A DNA stretch of 12,435 nt from Betaproteobacteria bacterium (GCA_016177355.1 JACOVL010000001.1:1-12435); one strand, 5' to 3'; shown: positions 1-6,832, numbered from the stretch's first letter. Notes: a model not told the origin generated them from the sequence alone. Numbers and translations: made by a program.

Positions 1-734
1 CGCCCGAACACCGGGAACGTCCGCAGCAGCCAGAACCCGAAGGCCGAGAGCTGGCCGGTGATCATGGCAATGCCCATCAATACCAGGATGAGGCCGGCGG
101 CAATCTGCAGCACGGTCCCGAAGCGGCGCAGCCCTTTAAGCCGCCCGGCCAGCTCGCGCGTGAAAAGCGCCGACAGCAAGAACGGCACGCCGAGCCCCGC
201 CGCGTAGAAGGAGAGCAGCGCAACGCCGCCTGACACCGAAGTTTGCACTGCGCTCACCGTGAGGATCGCGCCGAGCACCGGCCCGATGCACGGCGTCCAG
301 CCAAAGCCGAAAGCGAGACCCAGCACATAGGCCGCTGCCGGGTGCCCGCCGGCGAGGCGCGGATGAAAGCGAAAGTCGCGTTGCAGCCACGGCATGCCGC
401 GCGACATGCCGATCATGAGCAGGCCGAAGACGATGACAATCGCGCCGCCGATGATGTTGGCTTCGTAGCGGTACTGCAGCAGCAGGTGGCCGACCGCCGT
501 CGCGCTTGCGCCAAGGGCGACGAACACCGTGCTGAAACCGAGCACAAAGAAAGCGCTCAGCATCGCCGCGCCGATTCGGCCGCGGCTATCGGCTCCTTCC
601 TGCAACGCATGCGATGGCTGGCCGGCGACGTACGAGACGTACGCCGGGACGAGCGGCAGCACGCACGGCGAAAGAAACGAGACCAGGCCCGCGGCGAACG
701 CCGCGGCAAGGCCGACCGTACTGCCTTCGAACAT
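1..734 (-). CDS. ccdA: CcdA-type cytochrome c biogenesis / thiol-reductant transporter (3' end off window)
   Basis: Polytopic inner-membrane protein of the CcdA/DsbD-beta family, which passes electrons from cytoplasmic thioredoxin to periplasmic CxxC proteins. The 244 residues visible run off the left edge, close to the usual full length of about 230-250. Both hallmark cysteines are present: C24 in the first helix (LSPCVLPLVPAY) and C149 in the fourth (GWTPCIGPVLG), each next to the conserved Pro residues. About six hydrophobic segments are visible, around residues 8-34, 57-82, 92-112, 135-160, 167-192 and 205-232. The ATG at 734 is chosen because an AGGTGG ribosome site lies about 6 bases upstream and the MFEGSTVGLAAAFAAGLVSF start is typical. 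It is the last visible gene of the operon, 39 bases after the small membrane protein gene. Its likely clients are the TlpA-, CcmG- and DsbC-like proteins encoded upstream. Family assignment is very secure; which client it serves is inferred. Confidence 0.93.
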   Translation of the reverse strand, partial: MFEGSTVGLAAAFAAGLVSFLSPCVLPLVPAYVSYVAGQPSHALQEGADSRGRIGAAMLSAFFVLGFSTVFVALGASATAVGHLLLQYRYEANIIGGAIVIVFGLLMIGMSRGMPWLQRDFRFHPRLAGGHPAAAYVLGLAFGFGWTPCIGPVLGAILTVSAVQTSVSGGVALLSFYAAGLGVPFLLSALFTRELAGRLKGLRRFGTVLQIAAGLILVLMGIAMITGQLSAFGFWLLRTFPVFG

Positions 735-773
735 TTATTCCACCTGATCGAGGAACGTTCCGGGAGGATGCGA

Positions 774-1133
774 TCAAGCCCGGTTTCCCGGCGTAGGCGT
801 GTTCGGCTCGCTCAGCGGCTCCGCCTTGACGGCCTGGGCGCCCGGCCCGAGGGTCGCCGGCGGTGTTCCCGCCGCGGTCTGGTCGCTCTTGCTCTGGCGG
901 TTCATGCACAGGCCGAGCGCGCACATCACAAGGCACGGGGCGACCGCGATGATGATAGACGCCAGGCCGGCGGCGACCAGCCAGTCCCAACCGAAGACCA
1001 GCGCCCCCGTGCCGCCCGCGACGGCCATGCCGATCAACAGGTTCCGCGGATTCAGCCATCCGCTTTTCGCGGCCGGCGCGCAGCATTCCTGCGCCGGGGC
1101 CGCATGCGCTTCGACGTTTCGCACGTTTTCCAT
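774..1133 (-). CDS. Small Cys-containing membrane protein, function unknown
   Basis: A 119-residue protein I cannot assign to a characterised family. It has a short N-terminal region with a vicinal Cys pair (C17, C18). Two hydrophobic segments follow, about residues 31-47 and 50-73. The second ends in PCLVMCALGLCMNR, which places C67, C71 and C76 at one face or end of the helix. The C-terminal 40 residues are polar and rich in Pro and Ala. An AAGGAG site 7 bases before the ATG at 1133 fixes the start; the longer reading frame upstream would run into the oxidase gene. It lies 47 bases downstream of the multicopper oxidase and 39 bases before ccdA, in the same operon. Small membrane proteins of this kind (some called DUF2933) occur beside copper-tolerance genes, so a metal-binding role is plausible, but that is inference from context and Cys spacing. 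Confidence 0.8.
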   Translation of the reverse strand: MENVRNVEAHAAPAQECCAPAAKSGWLNPRNLLIGMAVAGGTGALVFGWDWLVAAGLASIIIAVAPCLVMCALGLCMNRQSKSDQTAAGTPPATLGPGAQAVKAEPLSEPNTPTPGNRA

Positions 1134-1180
1134 CGCGTTTCTCCTTGAGTTGACAAACAATATACCTACGCGCGGCCGGG

Positions 1181-2854
1181 CTAAGCCCGCACCCGGTAGT
1201 TGCGCATCAGGCCGGTGTCCCCATGCTCGAGCATGTGGCAGTGGTAGGGGAACAGCCCCGCGTAATCCTTGAACGCGACGAGCACCTTGGCCCGCTCCCC
1301 GGGCATGAGGAACACCTCGTCTTTCCAGCCCTCGTCCACGTAGCCCGCGCTCACGGATTGCCATCCCTCGCGCAGCCCGCGCGTGACACCGCGCTCCAGA
1401 ATCCGGAACTGCAGCCCGTGGATGTGCATCGGGTGCGCCATCATGCCCATCATCCCCATCGAGGCATCGTTGGTGAACTCCCAGATTTCCGAGGTATTCA
1501 GTCTCACGATCTCATCCTCGGCGACGCCCTCCATCTCGAAGCTACGCCCGTTGATGCCCCATTCCATCATGCCCATCGTGATGTTGAAGAGCCGCGGCTT
1601 GCGGAAATTGACCGCATCTTCGGGACGGTGGCGGACGATGGTTGATAGCCGCTGCGGCAGGGCGGCGGGCGCTTTCTCGCTGCGCGCCACGCGCACTTTG
1701 AACACCGGAAAGGCGGCGCCGTTGGGCAGCTTCTGGTTACCCATCATCATTCCCATCATCCCGCCGCCCATCATGCCGCCACCCATCATGTCCCCGCCCA
1801 TCGCCATGTCGCCCGCAAAGGCGAGGCTGCGCAACGTGAGCTCGGTTCCGACGGCATGGCGGCTGAAATCCGCCCACAGCTCGAGCCGCTCTCCTGGCGC
1901 AAGCGTCACGTAGCTCCGCTGCACCGGTGCTTCGAGCAGGCCGCCATCGGTGCCGATGACGGTGAGCGGCGAGCCGTCGTCCCAGGCGAGCTTGAAGATG
2001 CGCGCGTTCGAGGCGTTGAGCAGGCGGAGCCGATACGGGCGGGTCGCCACGGACAAGGTCGCATCCGGACGCCCGTTGACCAGGATGCGGTCGCCGAGGA
2101 AGCCCATCATGCGGGTCATCATGTCCATCATGCCGCCGCTCCTCATCCCGCCACCCATCATCCCGCCACCCATCATGCCGCGGCCCATCATTCCACCGCC
2201 CATCATGCCGCCACCCATCATCCCGCCGCCCCCCGCGCCCTCGTCCGAGAGGAACACCAGCCGGTTCTCCGCGTCGAAGCTGCGGTCCTGCAGGATCAAG
2301 GGCAAGTCATATTCGCCCGAGGGAAGCTTCGCGGCCTGTTCTTCCTCGTCGCTCACGAGAAAAAGCCCGGCCAGGCCGAAATAGACCTGCCGGCCCGTGC
2401 GTCCATGGGGATGCGGATGAAAAAAGTAGGTGCCCGCCCGATCCTTGATTTCAAACTCATACACGTATCGCTTCCCCGGCGCCGCGGTATGGCGCGGATG
2501 CCCGTCCATGTCGTCGGGCACGTGCAAGCCGTGCCAATGGATGTTGCTCGCTTCGTCGAGACCGTTGTCGAAATGGATGCGCACCCGCTGGCCTTTGCGG
2601 ACTCGGAGGATGGGCCCGAGATAACTGCCGGGAATTGATTGCACGCTCCGTGCATCGCCCTTCACGACTTTGCCGCGATAGGTCCAGACCGGAGTCGCGC
2701 GGCCCGACAAGACGGGCGCTTCCCCTTTGGTTGCGGTCAGGACAATTTCCACATCCGGCTCCGGGGCGCCGAGGGCCTCTTGAATCGTTGCCGGCATCGC
2801 CAGCATGCCGCCGCCGGCGGCGAGGGTCTTCAGAATTTTACGTCGTGTCCACAT
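1181..2854 (-). CDS. Tat-exported multicopper oxidase with Met/Gly-rich inserts (CueO/laccase-like)
   Basis: A 557-residue three-domain multicopper oxidase, which couples one-electron oxidation of a donor (Cu(I), metal ion or phenol) to reduction of O2 to water in the periplasm. A twin-arginine signal is visible at the N-terminus (TRRKILK, residues 3-9, then a hydrophobic stretch to about A30). All copper motifs are present: HWHGLH (106-111), HPHPHG (146-151), HPMHIHG (474-480) and HCHMLEHGDTGLM (538-550, with T1 ligand C539). The position ten residues after that Cys, where CueO has its axial Met, is Leu549. Two Met/Gly-rich inserts (about 208-250 and 349-371) and a short MGMMGMM stretch before the T1 site are extra compared with a plain laccase; CueO has a Met-rich helix in a broadly comparable role. 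AAGGAG lies 7 bases before the ATG. The gene sits 21 bases after the TlpA-like gene. A cuprous oxidase role is likely but not proven. Confidence 0.93.
   Translation of the reverse strand: MWTRRKILKTLAAGGGMLAMPATIQEALGAPEPDVEIVLTATKGEAPVLSGRATPVWTYRGKVVKGDARSVQSIPGSYLGPILRVRKGQRVRIHFDNGLDEASNIHWHGLHVPDDMDGHPRHTAAPGKRYVYEFEIKDRAGTYFFHPHPHGRTGRQVYFGLAGLFLVSDEEEQAAKLPSGEYDLPLILQDRSFDAENRLVFLSDEGAGGGGMMGGGMMGGGMMGRGMMGGGMMGGGMRSGGMMDMMTRMMGFLGDRILVNGRPDATLSVATRPYRLRLLNASNARIFKLAWDDGSPLTVIGTDGGLLEAPVQRSYVTLAPGERLELWADFSRHAVGTELTLRSLAFAGDMAMGGDMMGGGMMGGGMMGMMMGNQKLPNGAAFPVFKVRVARSEKAPAALPQRLSTIVRHRPEDAVNFRKPRLFNITMGMMEWGINGRSFEMEGVAEDEIVRLNTSEIWEFTNDASMGMMGMMAHPMHIHGLQFRILERGVTRGLREGWQSVSAGYVDEGWKDEVFLMPGERAKVLVAFKDYAGLFPYHCHMLEHGDTGLMRNYRVRA
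1742..1810 (-). repeat. Second Met/Gly-rich coding repeat in the multicopper oxidase
   Basis: This stretch encodes oxidase residues 349-371, where the pattern DM-AMGGDMM-GGGMM-GGGMM-GMMMG is seen. The DNA is a run of near-identical CCCATCATG-type units on the plus strand, spaced 12-15 bases apart. Met thioethers favour Cu(I), so the insert probably gathers Cu(I) near the substrate site; this is inference by analogy with the Met-rich region of CueO. Confidence 0.8.
2105..2233 (-). repeat. First and longer Met/Gly-rich coding repeat in the multicopper oxidase
   Basis: This stretch encodes residues 208-250, built of five GGGMM/GRGMM-type pentapeptides followed by GGGMRSGGMMDMMTRMMG. On the plus strand it reads as tandem 15-base units close to CCGCCACCCATCATG. 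Such short, nearly identical units can expand or contract by slippage, so repeat number may differ between relatives. It interrupts the region between the first and second cupredoxin domains. Confidence 0.85.
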
Positions 2855-2875
2855 AGCTGATCTCCTTCGTCACGA

Positions 2876-3499
2876 TCACAGTGATGGACCCAGATATTGA
2901 CGGATCGTTGCAACCACTTCGGGACTGTCCCATTCGGCGGGGCCGAGCTTTCTGCCGATTTCGCGCCCTTGCGCGTTGATGAGCAGCGTCGTCGGCAATC
3001 CGGTCGCACCGAGCGTGGAGGTCGCCTTCATGGGCTTGTCAACGTAGATGCCGAGGTTGCTCACGCCCGTTTCCAGATAAAACTCCCTGACCGCCGGCAA
3101 TCCGTCGCTGTCTATTGACAGCGCGACGACCTCGAATCCGGGGCCGCCGAGCTGCTGCTGCAGCCGGTCGAGCGCCGGCATCTCCCTGCGGCACGGCGGG
3201 CACCAGGTCGCCCATACGTTGAGGAGCACGACTTTGCCGCGGAAGTCCGCCAGCGTGAGTTTGCGCCCCGCACCGTCCTCGAAAGCGATGTTCGGAAGCG
3301 TTTGCGGCGCGGCATGCAGACGGAAAGGAAACCCCTCCGGGGGCTGCTGCGTCCCGGCGGAGCGGTCTTCCGGCGCCGGGACCAGGGAAAGGTATGCGCC
3401 GACCCCGGCCGCGATCAGGACGGCGGCGCCCAGCGCGCCGAGCGCGAGCCGCAGTGTTATTGCGCGCCGCGTCAAAGCCGCGGGTTTATCGGCCGCCAT
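2876..3499 (-). CDS. TlpA/ResA-like membrane-anchored thioredoxin-fold protein
   Basis: A 207-residue periplasmic thiol-disulfide oxidoreductase. One N-terminal membrane anchor spans about residues 17-39. A linker follows, then an AhpC/TSA-like thioredoxin domain from about residue 65 with the redox motif WCPPC (C100, C103) in VVLLNVWATWCPPCRREMPAL, and the cis-Pro loop GLPTT (P169). The WCPPC motif matches TlpA and related proteins that reduce apo-copper sites (Cox2/SCO) or apocytochrome CxxCH cysteines. The start at 3499 is supported by an AGAGGA site about 6 bases upstream. The start lies inside the end of the CcmG-like gene (14-base overlap), so translation is probably coupled. The multicopper oxidase gene begins 21 bases after its stop. 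CcdA encoded further down is the likely source of reductant. Fold and motif are secure; the exact client is not. Confidence 0.92.
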   Translation of the reverse strand: MAADKPAALTRRAITLRLALGALGAAVLIAAGVGAYLSLVPAPEDRSAGTQQPPEGFPFRLHAAPQTLPNIAFEDGAGRKLTLADFRGKVVLLNVWATWCPPCRREMPALDRLQQQLGGPGFEVVALSIDSDGLPAVREFYLETGVSNLGIYVDKPMKATSTLGATGLPTTLLINAQGREIGRKLGPAEWDSPEVVATIRQYLGPSL

Positions 3500-4076
3500 C
3501 CTCGTTCCTCTTCAGGTTGCGGATCAACGGCAGCAGCTTCTCCTCCAGGACCTGCGGCGGGATCGGCCCGATCTGTTTGTAAACGATCCGCCCGTCGCGA
3601 TCGATGACGAAGGTCTCGGGAACGCCGTAGACGCCCCAGTCTATGCCGACCCTGCCGTCGAGATCGGCGCCGGTGCGCGTGTAGGGATCGCCCAGCTCGT
3701 CCAGCCAGCGCGCCGCGTCCTGCGGCTGGTCCTTGTAATTGAGCCCGTGAACCGGAACTTCCCTGGCGAGCCGTTGAATCAGCGGATGTTCCTGGCGGCA
3801 GGGGATGCACCACGACGCGAAGACGTTCACCACCGATACTTGTCCCTTCAAGTCCTTGTCCGAAAGCCCGAACGACCGTCCCTGCACGGGCGGCAGGGAA
3901 AATTGCGGGACCGGCTTGCCGATCAGCGGCGAGGGAATCTCGCGCGGATTGCGCGTCAGGCCGATCGCAAACAGGACGACCAGCGCGACGAACACCAGCA
4001 ACGGGATCGCGATCGCAAAACGCCGCCGTTCCGGCGCCTGGATTCCCGATGCGCTCTGAGCTTCCTGCATGGTCAT
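3486..4076 (-). CDS. ccmG: CcmG/DsbE-family thiol:disulfide interchange protein
   Basis: A 196-residue protein with one N-terminal membrane segment (about residues 20-40) and a periplasmic thioredoxin domain. Features of the CcmG/DsbE family are visible: the IGKPVPQFSLP lead-in, the active site SWCIPCRQEHP (C90, C93), the GLNYKDQ strand and the GVPETFVID cis-Pro loop (P153, E154). In cytochrome c maturation this family keeps the CxxCH cysteines of apocytochrome reduced for heme attachment. No other ccm gene (ccmA-F, ccmH) is visible, so here it may be a dedicated paralogue for the two cytochromes in this operon or a general reductant for copper proteins. The start at 4076 (MTMQEAQ) lies 2 bases after the cytochrome stop; ATG at 4070 is an alternative only two codons on. 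Its end overlaps the TlpA-like gene by 14 bases. Confidence 0.9.
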   Translation of the reverse strand: MTMQEAQSASGIQAPERRRFAIAIPLLVFVALVVLFAIGLTRNPREIPSPLIGKPVPQFSLPPVQGRSFGLSDKDLKGQVSVVNVFASWCIPCRQEHPLIQRLAREVPVHGLNYKDQPQDAARWLDELGDPYTRTGADLDGRVGIDWGVYGVPETFVIDRDGRIVYKQIGPIPPQVLEEKLLPLIRNLKRNEDGGR

Positions 4077-4078
4077 CG

Positions 4079-4531
4079 CTATTCCAGATTCCTGAGGGCT
4101 TCCGCACGCCACGCCATAACCTTGGCCGACCAATGGCTCTTGATGTACGCGAGTACGGCCCGGATCTCGTCGTCGGAGAGGATCGCCTGGAACGCGGGCA
4201 TATCGCTCTGATAGCCCGGCGGCGCGTGCGGCGGCACGAGGCCATACTTCGTGATGTCGAACAGCACGCGCTCGGCATGATGCCAGGTGTGCCCCGTGTC
4301 ATCATGCGGCGGTGCGGGCATGCGGCCGTTTGGCAGGCGCCTCTGCCAGTCAGGTTGCCCTTCCAGCCGCACCCCGTGGCACGAGGCGCAATTCTTCTCG
4401 TATACCGCGCGGCCGAGCGCGATTCTCTCCCCGCCGCGCGGGGTTTGAATGTAATACGCGAAGCCCATCATCAGCACGCCGCCAATCAGTATGCCGGCGC
4501 CGATCCAAAGCGCCAGCCGCTTCCCCGTCAT
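4079..4531 (-). CDS. Membrane-anchored monoheme c-type cytochrome
   Basis: A 150-residue protein with an uncleaved-looking N-terminal membrane segment (about residues 7-27) and a class I cytochrome c domain. The single heme site is CASCH (C48, C51, H52). The probable sixth ligand is M111 in GYQSDMPAF, and the domain closes with the usual helix LSDDEIRAVLAYIKSHW. It should carry electrons on the outer face of the membrane. The start codon overlaps the stop of the BNR-protein gene as ATGA (4528-4531), so translation is coupled. The CcmG-like gene starts 2 bases after its stop, an arrangement that fits a protein needing reduced heme-binding cysteines. The domain call is secure; its redox partners are unknown, with the Rieske protein, the other cytochrome or a terminal oxidase as candidates. 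Confidence 0.92.
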   Translation of the reverse strand: MTGKRLALWIGAGILIGGVLMMGFAYYIQTPRGGERIALGRAVYEKNCASCHGVRLEGQPDWQRRLPNGRMPAPPHDDTGHTWHHAERVLFDITKYGLVPPHAPPGYQSDMPAFQAILSDDEIRAVLAYIKSHWSAKVMAWRAEALRNLE

Positions 4532-5436
4532 TTGGCCTGACCGTTCCGCGCGATCTGCGTCCAGTTTTTGCCCGTGTTTTTGCTGAGAAACACGCTGCGT
4601 TCGAAGGTCGCGATCGCGTACTCGGACTTGTCCGCCGGATTTTGCGCGATGTAGCTCACCGCATCCTGCGTCAACGGCGGCAGCGGGATCTCGGTACGGC
4701 TGCGGGATTTCAGCGAATGGCGGTAGAGCCGCGCCGCGCCGTCGTGCATGCTGTAAACGAGATGCTCGCCGCCGAGCTCGAAGAACGCGGCGAGCGCCTG
4801 TCCTGCGGCCAGCCGTTCGAAGCGCTCCCCGCTGTCGGTCGAGAGAAACAGTCCTTCTTTTGCCGCCACCGCGACGGTCTGCGGTTTGGAAGGATGCACC
4901 GCGATCGCGTGGACCGCGCTCGTGAGACCTTGCGCCTGGGCGCGGGTCCAGGTAAAGCCGTCGTTCAGCGTGTAGTAGATCCCCGGCCGGTCCATGCGCG
5001 AATTCCGCCCGGGGTTGTGGACGTAAATGGCGTTCGTTTCATAACTTGCGCCGAGCGTATGAAAGTCGGACTCGCCCTCGAACCCGCGCTTTTCCCACGT
5101 GCGGCCGCCATCGCCGCTCACGATCAGGCCGAGCGGGTTCGTCAGTCCGGAGCCCGGCGCGGGATGCCCGCTGCTGTAGAAGCGTTTTTGGGTCGCCGTG
5201 AATCCCATGTAATCGTGCCTCGGCCCCGGGTCCTTCGACCAGCGGCCGGCGTTGTAAATCGCGAGCCCGTCGTGGACCGCCACGATCAGACGCTTGCCGT
5301 CGGCGCTGTAGGTGAGTCCGTGCACGTGGGGGAGCGTCACGCTCTGCGCGACACCGGCGCCGCTGTACAGGGTCAAAGCGAGCACAGCGAGCGCGTCTCG
5401 CAAGGCGGGATGCAGCGCATATCCAGAGAGTTTCAT
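4528..5436 (-). CDS. Secreted BNR/Asp-box beta-propeller protein (F510_1955 glycosylhydrolase-like)
   Basis: A 302-residue exported protein. The N-terminal hydrophobic stretch (about residues 14-31, ending ...GAGVAQS) looks like a cleavable signal. The mature part carries several Asp-box/BNR-like turns of the S-x-D-x-G-x-x-W type: SGDGGRTW, TLNDGFTW, STDSGERF and SKNTGKNW. This implies a sialidase- or YCF48-like propeller. It also has HVHGLTY near the mature N-terminus, DYMGFTA, YSSGHP and GESDFHTL, a set I associate with the so-called F510_1955 family glycosylhydrolases. No hydrolase activity is shown by the sequence. Its place among cytochromes and copper proteins suggests an assembly or binding role instead, perhaps comparable to the YCF48 assembly factors. 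AAGGAG lies 4 bases before the ATG; the stop overlaps the next cytochrome gene as ATGA. Confidence 0.82.
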   Translation of the reverse strand: MKLSGYALHPALRDALAVLALTLYSGAGVAQSVTLPHVHGLTYSADGKRLIVAVHDGLAIYNAGRWSKDPGPRHDYMGFTATQKRFYSSGHPAPGSGLTNPLGLIVSGDGGRTWEKRGFEGESDFHTLGASYETNAIYVHNPGRNSRMDRPGIYYTLNDGFTWTRAQAQGLTSAVHAIAVHPSKPQTVAVAAKEGLFLSTDSGERFERLAAGQALAAFFELGGEHLVYSMHDGAARLYRHSLKSRSRTEIPLPPLTQDAVSYIAQNPADKSEYAIATFERSVFLSKNTGKNWTQIARNGQAK

Positions 5437-5490
5437 ATTTCTCCTTCATGAGTTGGAAGCCGGAATTGCATTCTTCGTTCGCGTCGCAGA

Positions 5491-6192
5491 TCAACATGCC
5501 GCTTTAATCAGCTTGGCGATTTCGCCGGGCGCCGAAAAAACGATGGCCGCGCGGTCGCTGCCCATGCCCACGCCGACCAGAACGGGGCGGCCCGGGCGGG
5601 GACCGAACTCGGTGGAGTCGGTCTTCAGACGCAGGTTGAATTCCCAGATTTTCAGCGTCTTGCCCGCCTCGGTGGTCACGAAGTAGGTGTCGCCGCAATA
5701 GCGGATGGCCTTCACCACGTCATCGGCCTGCGCCGACTTCAGGCGCGGCATACGCGGGCCGCGCGGCGCCTCGCTGCCCTCTGCAACCGCCCGGAGGTAG
5801 GCGATCAGGTCGCGGCGCGCTCTCTGGTCGGGCAGGCCCGGAAAAGCCATGTCGTTCCCCGGGATCATTTGCGCGGGGCTCGCCAGCCATTGATCGAGCG
5901 CGCGCTCGTCCCAGACGATGTCTGATTTGAGCATGGGGTCCGAGTAGCGCAGAAACCCCTTGGCCGTGCCGGCCTTGCGGCCGAAGAGCTGTGCCAGGCT
6001 GGGGCCGGTCATGTGGCGACCCGGTTCCGCCGAGTGGCAGGCAACACAGGCCTGGAAGACCTTGGCACCGCGTTTTGCGTCGCCTGCGGTTTCGGCCGCG
6101 GTGGAGGGCATGGCTGCTGCGAGCACTCCGGCAGCCATTCCGACCATTGCCAGGCTGCTATAACCAAGATTGCTTGAGCGCTTAGCTTTCAT
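5491..6192 (-). CDS. Periplasmic cytochrome c with extra C-terminal domain
   Basis: A 233-residue exported protein. A signal peptide is visible at residues 1 to about 33 (hydrophobic core 14-28, then PSTAAE). A c2-like class I cytochrome domain follows: CVACH at C49/C52/H53, the TGPSLAQLFGRKAG stretch after it, and the sixth ligand M115 in MIPGNDMAFPGL. After a Pro/Arg-rich linker (about 140-155), a domain of roughly 70 residues (about 160-233) contains YCGDTYFVTTEAGKTLKIWEFNLRLKTDS and ends exactly at a Cys. C166 and C233 could form a disulfide. I recognise the tail as recurring in c-type cytochromes but know no function for it. The start at 6192 is fixed by AAGGAG 5 bases upstream. It begins 19 bases after the Rieske gene, suggesting the Rieske protein is an electron partner. 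Confidence 0.9.
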   Translation of the reverse strand: MKAKRSSNLGYSSLAMVGMAAGVLAAAMPSTAAETAGDAKRGAKVFQACVACHSAEPGRHMTGPSLAQLFGRKAGTAKGFLRYSDPMLKSDIVWDERALDQWLASPAQMIPGNDMAFPGLPDQRARRDLIAYLRAVAEGSEAPRGPRMPRLKSAQADDVVKAIRYCGDTYFVTTEAGKTLKIWEFNLRLKTDSTEFGPRPGRPVLVGVGMGSDRAAIVFSAPGEIAKLIKAAC

Positions 6193-6197
6193 ACATT

Positions 6198-6203
6198 CTC
6201 CTT
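6198..6203 (-). promoter_or_regulatory. Ribosome binding site fixing the cytochrome c start
   Basis: AAGGAG on the minus strand, 5 bases before ATG 6192. It settles the start over a reading frame extending 13 codons further upstream, which would overlap the end of the Rieske gene and push the signal peptide inward. Confidence 0.75.
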
Positions 6204-6211
6204 GCACGTTT

Positions 6212-6832
6212 TCACCGTGTGTCCTCTCCAATCAATACGCGACTTTCCGATACGTACTTGTGCGGCGGAACCACCAGGTTGGTCGGAGCCGGCACGTTGC
6301 GATAGACCCTGCCTGCAAAGTCGAATTTCGAGCCGTGGCAGGGGCAGTAATAGCCGCCGGGCCAGTCGGACCCGAGATCCTGGGGTGCAACATCGGGCCG
6401 AAAGGTGGGCACGCAGCCGAGATGGGTGCAGATCGACACCAGCACCAGGTATTCCGGCTTGATGGATCGGATATCGTTGCGGGCATAGTCGGGTTGCTGG
6501 CTCTTCACCTGCGAATCAGGGTCGGCAAGCCTTGCGCGGAGACTCGGGTTCTCCAACGCCTTGAGCATCGTCCCGGTACGCCGCAGTATCCAAACCGGCT
6601 TCCCGCGCCACTCGACGGTCATCTGCTCGCCCGGCCCGAGCTTGGCAAAGTCCGCCTCGACCGGCGCGCCACCCGCCCGGGCGCGCTCGCTGGGGTTCAT
6701 CGAGGCGACGAACGGGACGGACGCCGCGGCGAGACCGGCCGCGCCCACCAGACCGGTCGCCCCGGCAAGCAGCTTCCTTCTGTCCGCGTCCGGCATGGTA
6801 TCCAGGGCGCCTTGATCAGTAGAGAATTTCAT
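6212..6832 (-). CDS. petA: Rieske [2Fe-2S] protein, ubiquinol-cytochrome c reductase type, without cytochrome b/c1 genes
   Basis: A 206-residue Rieske iron-sulfur protein of the bc1-complex type. A Tat-type N-terminal anchor is present (DRRKLLAGATGLVGAAGLAAASVPFVASM, residues 17-45). The Rieske domain holds both cluster boxes: CTHLGC (C135, H137, C140) and CPCHGS (C163, C165, H166). C135, H137, C163 and H166 are the expected [2Fe-2S] ligands, and C140-C165 the stabilising disulfide. Length and ending (VLIGEDTR) match betaproteobacterial PetA. In a bc1 operon petB and petC follow; here a soluble cytochrome c gene follows 19 bases later and no cytochrome b is visible. The ribosome site is weak, so the start (ATG at 6832, MKFSTDQG) is by comparison with the family; an internal ATG at MPDADRRK is possible and a longer upstream start less likely. 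Confidence 0.93.
   Translation of the reverse strand: MKFSTDQGALDTMPDADRRKLLAGATGLVGAAGLAAASVPFVASMNPSERARAGGAPVEADFAKLGPGEQMTVEWRGKPVWILRRTGTMLKALENPSLRARLADPDSQVKSQQPDYARNDIRSIKPEYLVLVSICTHLGCVPTFRPDVAPQDLGSDWPGGYYCPCHGSKFDFAGRVYRNVPAPTNLVVPPHKYVSESRVLIGEDTR

Noticed and set aside
752..761. Ten-base palindrome GGAACGTTCC between the small membrane protein gene and ccdA
   Set aside because: It is short, lies in a 39-base gap inside an apparent operon, and has no second copy in the other intergenic gaps, so a regulatory role cannot be supported.
243..1148. Long plus-strand reading frame (about 300 codons) across the ccdA region
   Set aside because: It is rich in Arg, Ala and His with no domain and lies antisense to CcdA and the small membrane protein, both of which have clear motifs. 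Long antisense frames are common in GC-rich DNA.
1856..2638. Plus-strand frame with His/Ala/Pro-rich repeats (HHPATHHAAAHH type)
   Set aside because: The repeat is the antisense reading of the Met/Gly codon repeats of the multicopper oxidase. It has no ribosome site and no family features.
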